NCBI GenBank assembly: GCA_937893835.1
Contig: CALCSS010000123.1
Coordinates: 1 to 8,224 of the forward strand
Reading direction: 5' to 3'
DNA: 8,224 bases
Source of the DNA: an uncultured Fidelibacterota bacterium
Lineage (GTDB): Bacteria > Fidelibacterota > Marinisomatia > Marinisomatales > UBA1611
Shown here: positions 1 through 5,712 of the stretch, one piece after another
Layout of the letters: every line of letters begins with the position of its first letter
Position numbering within the stretch: the first letter of the stretch is position 1
The notes under the pieces: generated by a model
What the model was told of the DNA's origin: nothing
Seen by the model: the letters and a program-made list of their open reading frames with translations, nothing else
The model's database searches: none
Position numbers and translations under genes: made by a program

Positions 1-711
1 ATCCCAGAATTGACAATTAATGACCTGCTGACCTTAGCCTTAAGTGGAGTCCTTGGTATTCTGATAGCAGATCTATTATTTCTCGAATCATTAAGAAGAT
101 TGGGCTCAGGATTGTCAGCTGTGGTATCAACCATCTATACACCCTCCATATTCATCATTGCATTTATCTTGTTCAATGAGTCTGTCAAGATACAGTCATA
201 TCTTGGTGGAATATTGGTCATTGGCGGAATTATTATCTCAGTATACAAGATGCCCAAGACCATAACAACTAGGGACATGTATTTGGGAGTAGCTTTCGGG
301 ATGTTGGCACACATTCTAACGGCCTATTCTGTGTTGATCGTGAGACCTATCATGGCAAATAGTTCAGTTGTTTTCATCGCCCTTTATAGATTTGCCATTG
401 GCCTTTTGACAACGGTCGTCATCTGCGTCATAAGAAGCAGTTTTAGCTCAGTCTTGATAATATTCAAAGAAGGACTCAGCAATCGCTATGTATTACTTGG
501 GTCATTTTTAGGAACCTATCTATCCGTTATTTTTTGGCTGGCGGGGTATAAGTATACACTGGCTGGCAGAGCTGCTATCTACAATCAACTATCTACCATT
601 TTTATTGTTATAATGGCGAGAGTATTTTTAAATGAGCCCTTTACCATCAGAAAATCAATTGGAGTATCGTTGGCGATCATTGGCGCAATTGTGGTCAGCG
701 TGGTCACTTGA
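1..711 (+). CDS. EamA/DMT-family membrane transporter, 5'-truncated by window edge
   Basis: This is the C-terminal part of a drug/metabolite transporter superfamily permease, an inner-membrane exporter or importer of small metabolites. The reading frame is open from base 1 (Ile-Pro-Glu before the first possible TTG start at base 10), so the true start lies outside the window. Family members have about 290-300 residues and ten helices in two EamA repeats. Only about 236 residues are visible, so roughly the first two helices are missing. Counting from the TTG, the end of repeat one has the typical Asn-Glu at 56-57, followed by a Gly-rich helix (66-78). Repeat two ends with the matching Asn-Glu at 208-209 and helix 216-232. 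The interior is a succession of hydrophobic segments (about 92-112, 119-141, 161-178, 187-205). The substrate cannot be told from sequence. It ends 71 nt before sodN, and nothing suggests a functional link. Confidence 0.85.
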   Translation: MPELTINDLLTLALSGVLGILIADLLFLESLRRLGSGLSAVVSTIYTPSIFIIAFILFNESVKIQSYLGGILVIGGIIISVYKMPKTITTRDMYLGVAFGMLAHILTAYSVLIVRPIMANSSVVFIALYRFAIGLLTTVVICVIRSSFSSVLIIFKEGLSNRYVLLGSFLGTYLSVIFWLAGYKYTLAGRAAIYNQLSTIFIVIMARVFLNEPFTIRKSIGVSLAIIGAIVVSVVT

Positions 712-782
712 TCAAATATTCTTGATGTTTTATTGTTAGGTGATACCCTTTAAATTTTGTCTCTAATATCTCGAGATAAATC

Positions 783-1247
783 ATGAAAAAATACCTTATC
801 CTAATGATCTTTCTATGTAAGGCAGAAATTGTCTTTCCCCATTGTCAAGTACCTTGCGGTATCTATGATGATGCACTGAGGATCATGATCATAAAAGAGG
901 ATTTCAGTACGATTGATAAGGCCATCACCAAGATCGACCACCTTTCAAAAAATACTGACGCCCATTCACTGAATCAGATCAATCGCTGGATAGATACTAA
1001 GGATGAACATGCGTCAAACATACAAAAGGTCGTCTCTGATTATTTCTTGACCCAACGGATCAAAGAGACAAACAAACTTTACCTCGATCAATTGAAATTC
1101 CTTCATCAGATCCTAGTGTCTGCAATGAAATGTAAACAGGGCATCAGTGAAACCAGTGTGGCCCATGGGCTAGGCCTGGTTGATGATTTTTCAAAAATAT
1201 ATTTTGATGAGCATGGGCTAGAACATTTAAAGAAAATGAGCAAATGA
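783..1247 (+). CDS. sodN: nickel-containing superoxide dismutase with N-terminal export leader
   Basis: Ni-SOD disproportionates superoxide to oxygen and hydrogen peroxide. The family binds nickel in an N-terminal hook formed by His1, Cys2 and Cys6 of the processed protein, with Tyr9 nearby. All of these are present as H20, C21, C25 and Y28 in HCQVPCGIYD. The rest is a helical-bundle body of normal length (mature part about 135 residues). It carries family-like blocks such as NRWIDTKDEHA (67-77), DYFLTQRIK (86-94), LHQILVSAMKCKQ (107-119) and YFDEHGLEHLK (140-150). Residues 1-19 form a Lys-Lys plus hydrophobic leader that ends immediately before His20. The enzyme is therefore probably exported and matured by leader cleavage, rather than by the SodX peptidase used with cytosolic forms. 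No sodX lies next to it. The residue before the cut would be Pro19, which is unusual for signal peptidase I. No clear Shine-Dalgarno precedes the ATG. The next gene follows 40 nt downstream. Confidence 0.95.
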   Translation: MKKYLILMIFLCKAEIVFPHCQVPCGIYDDALRIMIIKEDFSTIDKAITKIDHLSKNTDAHSLNQINRWIDTKDEHASNIQKVVSDYFLTQRIKETNKLYLDQLKFLHQILVSAMKCKQGISETSVAHGLGLVDDFSKIYFDEHGLEHLKKMSK

Positions 1248-1287
1248 TCTTTAGCATTCATTTGGTTGATGAGTGTCAGATCGCATA

Positions 1288-1965
1288 ATGTTCAAGGCAA
1301 TCGTCATTGGTGGCACAGGTGCAACAGGGAGACAATTGATAAGGCAGTTGGTTGAGAATGAGAATTGCCAATCGGTCACATCCATCGGAAGAAGGCCAGT
1401 GTTAGATGGAATTAAAGATGATAGAGTAGTAGATGTTGTCGTTGGTTCAATGAATGATCTGTCATCAACCCAGGAATTTTGGGAGAATAACGATGTTTTC
1501 TTCAATTGCATTGGGACTACAAGACAAAAGGCGGGAGGAGCGAAGAAATTCGTTGATATTGAACTAGGTATCTCCAAAGAGTCTGCCAGGATGGCCTCCA
1601 ATGCTCAAATCCCACATGCCTCTCTCATATCTGCCAATGGTGCAAACCATGAGGCATGGTCACAAGATTGGTTGCATCCGTTATTGTATAGAAAGACCAT
1701 TGGGCAAAAAGAGCAGACCATTCTCTCAGATTTCAGTTTTAAAATGGTGACCATCTTTAGACCTGGCATGCTGATCAGACTCATGGGAAAAAGAGCATGG
1801 TATGACGGGATCACTGAGAGGACAGGAGTAGGAATAAAAGTAGACATCCTCGCCTCAGCTATGATCAGTGATGCAGAAAGATCAAATAAGGAAGATAACA
1901 GAGCATCATCTAGATATTTTATAGGGAACTCAAAAATAAAGGCCTCATTGAGATCTCGTATCTAG
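1288..1965 (+). CDS. TIP30/HTATIP2-like atypical short-chain dehydrogenase, NAD(P)-binding
   Basis: This 225-residue protein has a Rossmann fold beginning MFKAIVIGGTGATG, whose glycine-rich dinucleotide loop is at residues 8-14. It follows the HTATIP2/TIP30 (Fmp52-like) pattern: SIGRRP at 32-37, FFNCIGTTRQKAG at 71-83, SANGAN at 115-120 and FRPGML at 157-162. The expected order of strand, NAD loop, GTT block and FRPG block is intact. The usual YxxxK catalytic pair appears altered. At the matching position I read Y134-R-K-T-I138-G, so the lysine four residues after the tyrosine is isoleucine. The reaction is unknown, and the protein may be a nucleotide-binding or reductase-like factor. I chose the ATG at 1288 because the fold begins right after it. 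An in-frame GTG at 1273 would add five residues, and neither start has a good ribosome binding site. It sits 40 nt after sodN and 21 nt before the flavin oxidoreductase, so co-transcription is plausible. Confidence 0.85.
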   Translation: MFKAIVIGGTGATGRQLIRQLVENENCQSVTSIGRRPVLDGIKDDRVVDVVVGSMNDLSSTQEFWENNDVFFNCIGTTRQKAGGAKKFVDIELGISKESARMASNAQIPHASLISANGANHEAWSQDWLHPLLYRKTIGQKEQTILSDFSFKMVTIFRPGMLIRLMGKRAWYDGITERTGVGIKVDILASAMISDAERSNKEDNRASSRYFIGNSKIKASLRSRI

Positions 1966-1986
1966 AGACAGTGTTATTCATATACG

Positions 1987-3093
1987 ATGTCCATTAAAAT
2001 GTCCAATCCATTTGAAACATATAAATTCAATCGTTCCGGAAAAAGTGTGACCAATCGAGCTGTATTGGCAGCATTGACCAATAAGCAGAGCTCCAATGAT
2101 GGAATCCTCTCTGACAATGAGATAAATTGGCTGACACGACGTGCAAAGGGAGGCTTTGGTATCATCACCACCGGGGCTGCTCACGTGTCCAAAGATGGTC
2201 AGGCGTGGGAAGGGGAACTTGGAGTATTTGATGATATTCATATTGAGAGGCTCAATGTATTGGCAGATTCTGTACACAGTTATGATAGTCTCATCCTAGC
2301 TCAATTATTCCATGGTGGAATGCATTCACCGCAGAAACTAACAGGCAATACACCGCTGTCAGCAAGCAAGGTCAGATCTGAGGTGTCAGAAAGTGGCTTT
2401 GCCCGTCCTGCATCTGAAGAAGACATAGATCGAATAATAGATGATTTCACCTCTGCCGCCGTCCGTTGTGTCCAAGCAGGTTTTGATGGAATTGAACTGC
2501 ATGGGGCACATGGATATCTGATCTCACAATTTTTGGGAACAAAGACCAATATGAGAAAGGATCAGTGGGGTGGTGATCGGAAAAATAGAGAACGATTCCT
2601 GATAAAGATATTTCAAGCCATCAAAAATAATGTTCCTGATTCGTTCATTGTTGGTGTTCGTATATCGCCTGAGATAAACAAGATCGGCATTGGCCTAGAT
2701 GACTCCATTCTACTAGCAGGAGACCTTAGAGATGAGGGAGTGGATTATATACATCTCTCGTGCTGGGATTCCTTTGGTCATTCAAGAGACTACCCAGATG
2801 ATCCCAAGACCTTGACAGAATGGTTTGTACAAAGTTGCGATGATCTTCCTCCAATCATAAGCACTGGAGGCGTTTGGTCTAGCGTAGATGCTCAGAACCT
2901 GATGAGACAGGGAGCAGACCTCATTGGAGTAGGAAGAGTCGGTATAGCACACCCTGACTGGGCGAATCACCTTTCGAATGCAGATTATGATCCAGATCGA
3001 CCACCTTTCACCGTAGCTCAACTTAGCGAAGCCCAATTGAGTGATGTGTTTATTGATTACATGCGCAAATGGGAAGGTTTTGTAGCCGATTAG
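1987..3093 (+). CDS. NADH:flavin oxidoreductase, Old Yellow Enzyme family (single domain)
   Basis: This 368-residue FMN enzyme has a TIM-barrel fold and should reduce activated C=C bonds (enones, quinones or similar electrophiles) with NAD(P)H in the cytoplasm. Visible family motifs in order: an N-terminal NR..LAALTN segment (23-32); QLFHGG (106-111); substrate-anion and proton-donor motif HGAHGYL with H172, H175 and Y177; the OYE signature GGDRKNRERF (195-204); R225 in VGVRISPE; STGG (292-295) and GVGR (314-317), which bind the FMN phosphate. The length fits a stand-alone OYE. There is no iron-sulfur or second flavin domain as in 2,4-dienoyl-CoA reductase. The first ATG (1987) was taken; a second ATG at 1999 (Met5) is nearly as good, and neither has a clear Shine-Dalgarno. 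The physiological substrate is unknown. The position after sodN and the SDR suggests detoxification or redox stress, but that is inference. Confidence 0.93.
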   Translation: MSIKMSNPFETYKFNRSGKSVTNRAVLAALTNKQSSNDGILSDNEINWLTRRAKGGFGIITTGAAHVSKDGQAWEGELGVFDDIHIERLNVLADSVHSYDSLILAQLFHGGMHSPQKLTGNTPLSASKVRSEVSESGFARPASEEDIDRIIDDFTSAAVRCVQAGFDGIELHGAHGYLISQFLGTKTNMRKDQWGGDRKNRERFLIKIFQAIKNNVPDSFIVGVRISPEINKIGIGLDDSILLAGDLRDEGVDYIHLSCWDSFGHSRDYPDDPKTLTEWFVQSCDDLPPIISTGGVWSSVDAQNLMRQGADLIGVGRVGIAHPDWANHLSNADYDPDRPPFTVAQLSEAQLSDVFIDYMRKWEGFVAD

Positions 3094-3100
3094 TTTGGCC

Positions 3101-3493
3101 ATGAAAAGGGTATTGATATTAAAGATAATAGGGACGCTGCATACCCTAGCTGGCCTCCTACTATTTAGTATCATATTAATTTCAAATGATGTGGCAGCAA
3201 CGTTCTTTTCTCTTTCGCCTGAAAGTGTCTCAATATTCAAAACACCATTGACCGTGGTCGCCTCAATGAATATAGGTCTTGGATCATTGCTCATTATTTC
3301 AAGTCGTATTCGTGATACACATTATGCAAAATTTGTTCTACTTGGTCAGGTGGCCATGATGTTCTGCATATTGTTTGGTGCATTGTTCAATCATTTCTCA
3401 TCCATAACCGCAATCGATCCACCGGCACCACTCTGGGTAATGATCATTCTCAATTTATCCTTTTCCTTATACGGCTATTTCAAAGGTGAATAG
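3101..3493 (+). CDS. small four-helix integral membrane protein, unknown function
   Basis: I do not recognise the family. The product is 130 residues from the ATG at 3101. A TTG at 3095 would add Met-Ala only and is less likely. Four hydrophobic segments are visible at about residues 4-27 (after MKR), 48-67, 75-98 and 109-127. A polar loop lies between the first two (NDVAATFF...SPES) and a short proline-rich turn (DPPAP) sits before the last helix. It starts 7 nt after the stop of the Old Yellow Enzyme gene, which strongly suggests co-transcription. No catalytic or metal motif is evident. It could be a DoxX-like or other small membrane partner of a redox enzyme, but the sequence gives no direct support for that. 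Confidence 0.75.
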   Translation: MKRVLILKIIGTLHTLAGLLLFSIILISNDVAATFFSLSPESVSIFKTPLTVVASMNIGLGSLLIISSRIRDTHYAKFVLLGQVAMMFCILFGALFNHFSSITAIDPPAPLWVMIILNLSFSLYGYFKGE

Positions 3494-3544
3494 TCATCCT
3501 GTTTACGCAGTTATTTTGTTTATGATATGGTGCTAGATTTAAAT

Positions 3545-4576
3545 ATGGGTAGGTTTATTTCATCTTTCCTTTTCATGTGCCTTGGCCTTGGGCAGACAAC
3601 CACATCCATTTCAGGAGATATCGATCGGCTCATATCAGATGATATAATTAATATGCGAACCTGTCCTGATTACGTTGATTCATGTATCTATGTTTGTGAT
3701 AATGGGTCGGTCAATCCCTGCCACCCTGAGAATATATATTCAATAGCGATCGATACGAGTGGCGACGGGGAAAGTACCGAAGGGTCTAGATATAGGATCT
3801 ACTTCCCGTGGGAGCATGAAGAGATGACAGCCAACAAATTCACTGTCACTGCCTCATGGCCTTGCCTAAGTCCAACGGCGGTCTATGCCAGTGGTAACTA
3901 TGCCTATTGGGACATATATGGGCATGATGATTGTCCTGGAACGGTTCAGGGTTCCATCTGGTATGGAGATGATTGTCAGGATGAGGATGGCAACATAGGG
4001 TCAGAGGATTGCCAAGAATTGGTTGGGAGATTCTGTTTTGCACCTGGGGATACACTAGACTGGCCTGAAGAGGCAGACCAGAGCATCGGTAATGATGTTT
4101 GCGATGCGTGTTGGATGTCGGCTCCGGCTTGGAGCTATTATGATTCCATGACCTACGCAGATAGTCTCTTGTCACCAGGCATCTGTGAATTCTACGACCA
4201 TTGCCATCACAGCGCTCCTGACAGCATACTTTGCGGTATAGGGTATATGGATGATGCGGATACTGCCAATGTGTTCATAGATGAAAAATATAATGTACCA
4301 GATGGATATTTAATGACCAATCATCCAAATCCATTTAATCCGTCAACGAAAATATTATATTCAATTGCAAATAAAGATCATGTAAGTATCGTAATATTTA
4401 ATATTATGGGCAATAAGATAAGAACCTTATTTAATGGTTATCAATCCACTGGAAGGCATACAATAGAGTGGGACTCAAGCAATGACCAAGGGGTATCGGT
4501 ATCAGCAGGAATGTATATATATGTACTACAGACTGGAGACCAAATACTAACAGGGAAAATGATCTTACTTAGATAA
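3545..4576 (+). CDS. cysteine-rich secreted protein with C-terminal FlgD-like / type A sorting module
   Basis: This 343-residue exported protein has no recognised enzymatic domain. I chose the ATG at 3545 because it gives a normal signal peptide (MGRF then a hydrophobic run to about residue 17). The upstream ATG at 3527 would add an acidic, non-typical N-region. The middle part (about 35-240) is acidic, rich in Trp, Tyr and Asp, and contains 14 cysteines (40, 47, 51, 59, 107, 130, 144, 156, 164, 186, 189, 214, 220, 230). That number is high for a bacterial protein and suggests a disulfide-stabilised extracellular fold. From about residue 254 to the end lies the sorting module: HPNPFNPST at 260-268, then a small Ig-like beta domain (VSIVIFNIMG, IRTLFNG, SAGMYIY) ending in KMILLR. 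Such modules in FCB bacteria direct proteins across or onto the outer membrane, often by type IX secretion. Base composition falls sharply at the module. Confidence 0.85.
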   Translation: MGRFISSFLFMCLGLGQTTTSISGDIDRLISDDIINMRTCPDYVDSCIYVCDNGSVNPCHPENIYSIAIDTSGDGESTEGSRYRIYFPWEHEEMTANKFTVTASWPCLSPTAVYASGNYAYWDIYGHDDCPGTVQGSIWYGDDCQDEDGNIGSEDCQELVGRFCFAPGDTLDWPEEADQSIGNDVCDACWMSAPAWSYYDSMTYADSLLSPGICEFYDHCHHSAPDSILCGIGYMDDADTANVFIDEKYNVPDGYLMTNHPNPFNPSTKILYSIANKDHVSIVIFNIMGNKIRTLFNGYQSTGRHTIEWDSSNDQGVSVSAGMYIYVLQTGDQILTGKMILLR

Positions 4577-4635
4577 GATAAAATCATCAAATCACCATTT
4601 TGATATAGATCGATCATAAATAATATAGGCCAGAT

Positions 4636-4860
4636 ATGTCACTAAAATTATTAGCACAACTTTCACACTTTATAACAATGATGTTCGGAATTGCATTGGG
4701 GATGACGCTGTGCCTGTTATATCAATATACAACAAAGATCTTTATTTTTGACCTTTCTCCAATAATTTTGTTGATGGTAATATTTAGTAGTGTTTTGAGA
4801 TTGTATACATTGTTCATATGGAAAAAGAATGATTACAATGCTAAGGTCTTCAATGAATGA
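4636..4860 (+). CDS. small two-helix membrane protein, hypothetical
   Basis: This is a 74-residue ORF with two hydrophobic stretches (about 10-29 and 36-61) joined by a short turn (YTTKIFIFD). It ends in a basic and polar tail (WKKNDYNAKVFNE). The first segment carries a Gly-containing FGIALGMTL core. No family is recognised. The gene is A+T-rich like the end of the preceding secreted-protein gene. A weak AGG lies upstream of the ATG. It stands alone: 59 nt after the secreted protein and 94 nt before the ABM-like gene. The consistent helix pattern and lack of overlap with another gene support it being real, but it could still be a chance ORF. Confidence 0.6.
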   Translation: MSLKLLAQLSHFITMMFGIALGMTLCLLYQYTTKIFIFDLSPIILLMVIFSSVLRLYTLFIWKKNDYNAKVFNE

Positions 4861-4954
4861 TCATACTGAATAACATACAACGGACCCTGCTCCAGCGATA
4901 TGTTCATTAGATTCGATCACATACCAATAACTCATTAAAAACAAAGGAATCATC

Positions 4955-5242
4955 ATGCATTATAGAATAACAAAAATTTATCATGAAGCTGATAAAAGAG
5001 ATGAACTCACCGAGATCTTGAATGAGAAGAGAGAGTCCTTGAATTCATTTGAGGGACTGAGTTCTGTAAGGATGGTCAGTGTAAGTGACACCGCCACAAT
5101 CGCCGTGTCTGTGTATGAGACCGAGGAACAGCTAAAGGCCGTTGAGCCTAGATTCCAAGAGGTGATGGTCGACCTGATGCCTCTTATGACCTCGCCTCCA
5201 GAGGTTCACAATGGTGATGTATTTTGGGAGTATGATAACTAA
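4955..5242 (+). CDS. ABM-like dimeric alpha/beta barrel protein
   Basis: This 95-residue soluble protein has the layout of the antibiotic-biosynthesis-monooxygenase / dimeric alpha-beta barrel fold. There is a first strand (YRITKIYH, 3-10), then a long amphipathic helix (KRDELTEILNEKRESLNSF, 14-32) and central strands (SSVRMVSVSD and TIAVSVYET, 36-56). A second helix (EEQLKAVEPRFQEVMVDL, 57-74) and a last strand near GDVFWEYD follow. Members of this fold act as small monooxygenases, heme-degrading enzymes or stress-linked proteins of unknown function. No diagnostic heme or substrate residues are obvious, so no reaction is proposed. The start is well supported: an AAAGGA ribosome binding site at 4943-4948 sits 6 nt before the ATG, one of the better sites in the window. 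It probably forms its own transcription unit. Confidence 0.75.
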   Translation: MHYRITKIYHEADKRDELTEILNEKRESLNSFEGLSSVRMVSVSDTATIAVSVYETEEQLKAVEPRFQEVMVDLMPLMTSPPEVHNGDVFWEYDN

Positions 5243-5283
5243 CACACCCTAGATCCAAATATCAAGCCCCACATGCATAGGGT

Positions 5284-5313
5284 TTGTTGTTTGCTATAAT
5301 AATAGTATATTTG
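5284..5313 (+). promoter_or_regulatory. candidate promoter (FCB-type TTG / TAnnTTTG, overlapping a TATAAT box)
   Basis: A TTG at 5284-5286 is followed after 19 nt by TATATTTG (5306-5313). This matches exactly the -33 TTG / -7 TAnnTTTG pattern known for Bacteroidetes primary sigma factor promoters. A perfect TATAAT also lies inside it (5295-5300), but without a good -35 hexamer 16-18 nt upstream. With the FCB-type reading, transcription would begin a few bases before the first hairpin at 5327. That position fits the structured element and terminator that follow. Confidence 0.45.
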
Positions 5314-5317
5314 GTCA

Positions 5318-5454
5318 TCATCGAGAGTGTCTCTCAGTTGAGACACGCCAACCGATTCCAGATAAATCAAGAACACGGTGGCTAGGTACTTATGTGCTGG
5401 ATGAGCCTAGGAAAATAGGAAACACAAAGCCGCCTGGTGGAGCGGCTTTTTTCG
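5318..5454 (+). ncRNA. candidate structured small RNA or attenuator leader (unclassified)
   Basis: The stretch has no ORF of note but contains three adjacent helices and ends at an intrinsic terminator. Helix 1 is GTGTCTC (5327-5333) with GAGACAC (5340-5346). Helix 2 is GCC-A-ACCG (5347-5354) with CGGTGGC (5376-5382), seven pairs and one bulged A. Helix 3 is CTAGG (5382-5386) with CCTAG (5406-5410), extended by CTTAT (5389-5393) with ATGAG (5401-5405). In addition, GGTGGC (5377-5382) can pair with GCCGCC (5429-5434). That pairing would break both helix 2 and the left arm of the terminator. It is either a terminated sRNA of about 135 nt or a switchable leader. It does not show the hallmarks of tmRNA, RNase P, SRP RNA or the riboswitch classes I know. 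Strand is inferred from the terminator U-tract and the promoter. Confidence 0.5.
5426..5452 (+). terminator. strong intrinsic terminator
   Basis: A perfect 8-bp stem, AAAGCCGC (5426-5433) with GCGGCTTT (5442-5449), closes an 8-nt loop and runs into a T-tract to 5452. It lies 184 nt after the end of the nearest CDS (5242). It therefore more likely ends the structured transcript described at 5318-5454 than simply the ABM-like gene, though it could serve both. The opposite strand has AAAAAAGCCGC and could give only weak termination leftwards. Confidence 0.85.
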
Positions 5455-5524
5455 TTTCTAGAGCATTATGCATGAATTAAAAGGATAGTCGATCATATTG
5501 GAACTTTTGCCTCATGATTACATT

Positions 5525-5530
5525 TATAAT
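5525..5530 (+). promoter_or_regulatory. candidate -10 box (TATAAT) before second structured element
   Basis: There is a perfect TATAAT hexamer, with transcription expected to start near 5537, just ahead of the inverted repeat at 5547. The best upstream match, TTGGAA at 5498-5503, is 21 nt away, which is too long for a standard sigma70 spacer. The site is supported only by the -10 match and its position. Confidence 0.3.
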
Positions 5531-5546
5531 GGTATCCCAAGAAAAA

Positions 5547-5613
5547 ATAGCAGAGGGGAGAGTCACTCTCCATTGTATTGAGTTGGTTCTATGAGCCATC
5601 TTCTCTCTGCTAT
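5547..5613 (+). other. second structured element: long inverted repeat with alternative folds
   Basis: ATAGCAGAG (5547-5555) pairs perfectly with CTCTGCTAT (5605-5613). Two internal hairpins are possible: GGAGAG (5557-5562) with CTCTCC (5566-5571) across a TCA loop, and TGGTTC (5584-5589) with GAGCCA (5593-5598). That gives a compact three-way junction. Alternatively the outer stem can extend to 15 pairs (5547-5561 with 5599-5613, two G-U pairs), which would dissolve the GGAGAG hairpin. No coding potential was seen. It lies 100 nt before the small His-rich membrane protein gene and may be its leader, a separate small RNA, or a DNA-level cruciform or binding site. Confidence 0.45.
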
Positions 5614-5639
5614 CCTTCTAGAATTAATGTTCAGACCCT

Positions 5640-5657
5640 CACTATAGTGTTTTTTTT
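5640..5657 (+). terminator. weak terminator-like palindrome plus T8
   Basis: The 10-nt palindrome CACTATAGTG (5640-5649) is followed by eight T residues. The stem can form only three to four pairs, so it would be a poor terminator by itself. Its place 27 nt after the inverted-repeat element makes it a possible 3' end for that transcript. The U-tract could equally be an incidental A/T-rich spacer before the next gene. Confidence 0.25.
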
Positions 5658-5712
5658 GTTTGTCAGGTGGTAAGTATATTTTCTATCAACTACTCTATTT
5701 AATAACAATAAT

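Noticed and set aside
711..726. ATCAA/TTGAT hairpin followed by GTTTTATT after the transporter gene, considered as a terminator
   Set aside because: The stem is only five pairs and A/T-rich with an interrupted T-tract, so it is too weak to call.
1251..2549. Several minus-strand ORFs (65-116 codons)
   Set aside because: They are antisense to the TIP30-like and Old Yellow Enzyme genes, overlap each other and show no recognisable motif.
2782..3294. Minus-strand ORF of 170 codons
   Set aside because: It spans the end of the Old Yellow Enzyme gene and the start of the membrane protein gene, both well supported on the + strand. Its translation shows no domain logic.
3846..4175. Minus-strand ORF of 109 codons, His/Pro-rich
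   Set aside because: It is antisense to the cysteine-rich secreted gene. The odd composition follows from that gene's Asp/Trp/Gly codons read backwards.
4586..4604. ATCAAA/TTTGAT hairpin after the cysteine-rich protein gene, considered as a terminator
   Set aside because: The stem is six weak pairs with no T-tract after it.
5392..5418. 8-codon ORF (MCWMSLGK) within helix 3 of the structured element, considered as an attenuator leader peptide
   Set aside because: It has no ribosome binding site and no run of regulatory codons, and it is too short to stand above chance.
5318..5454. Considered tmRNA, SRP RNA, RNase P RNA, 6S RNA, and fluoride, SAM, cobalamin and c-di-GMP riboswitches
   Set aside because: The conserved core strings and helix layouts I know for these classes are absent. 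This was a memory-based check, not a covariance-model search.
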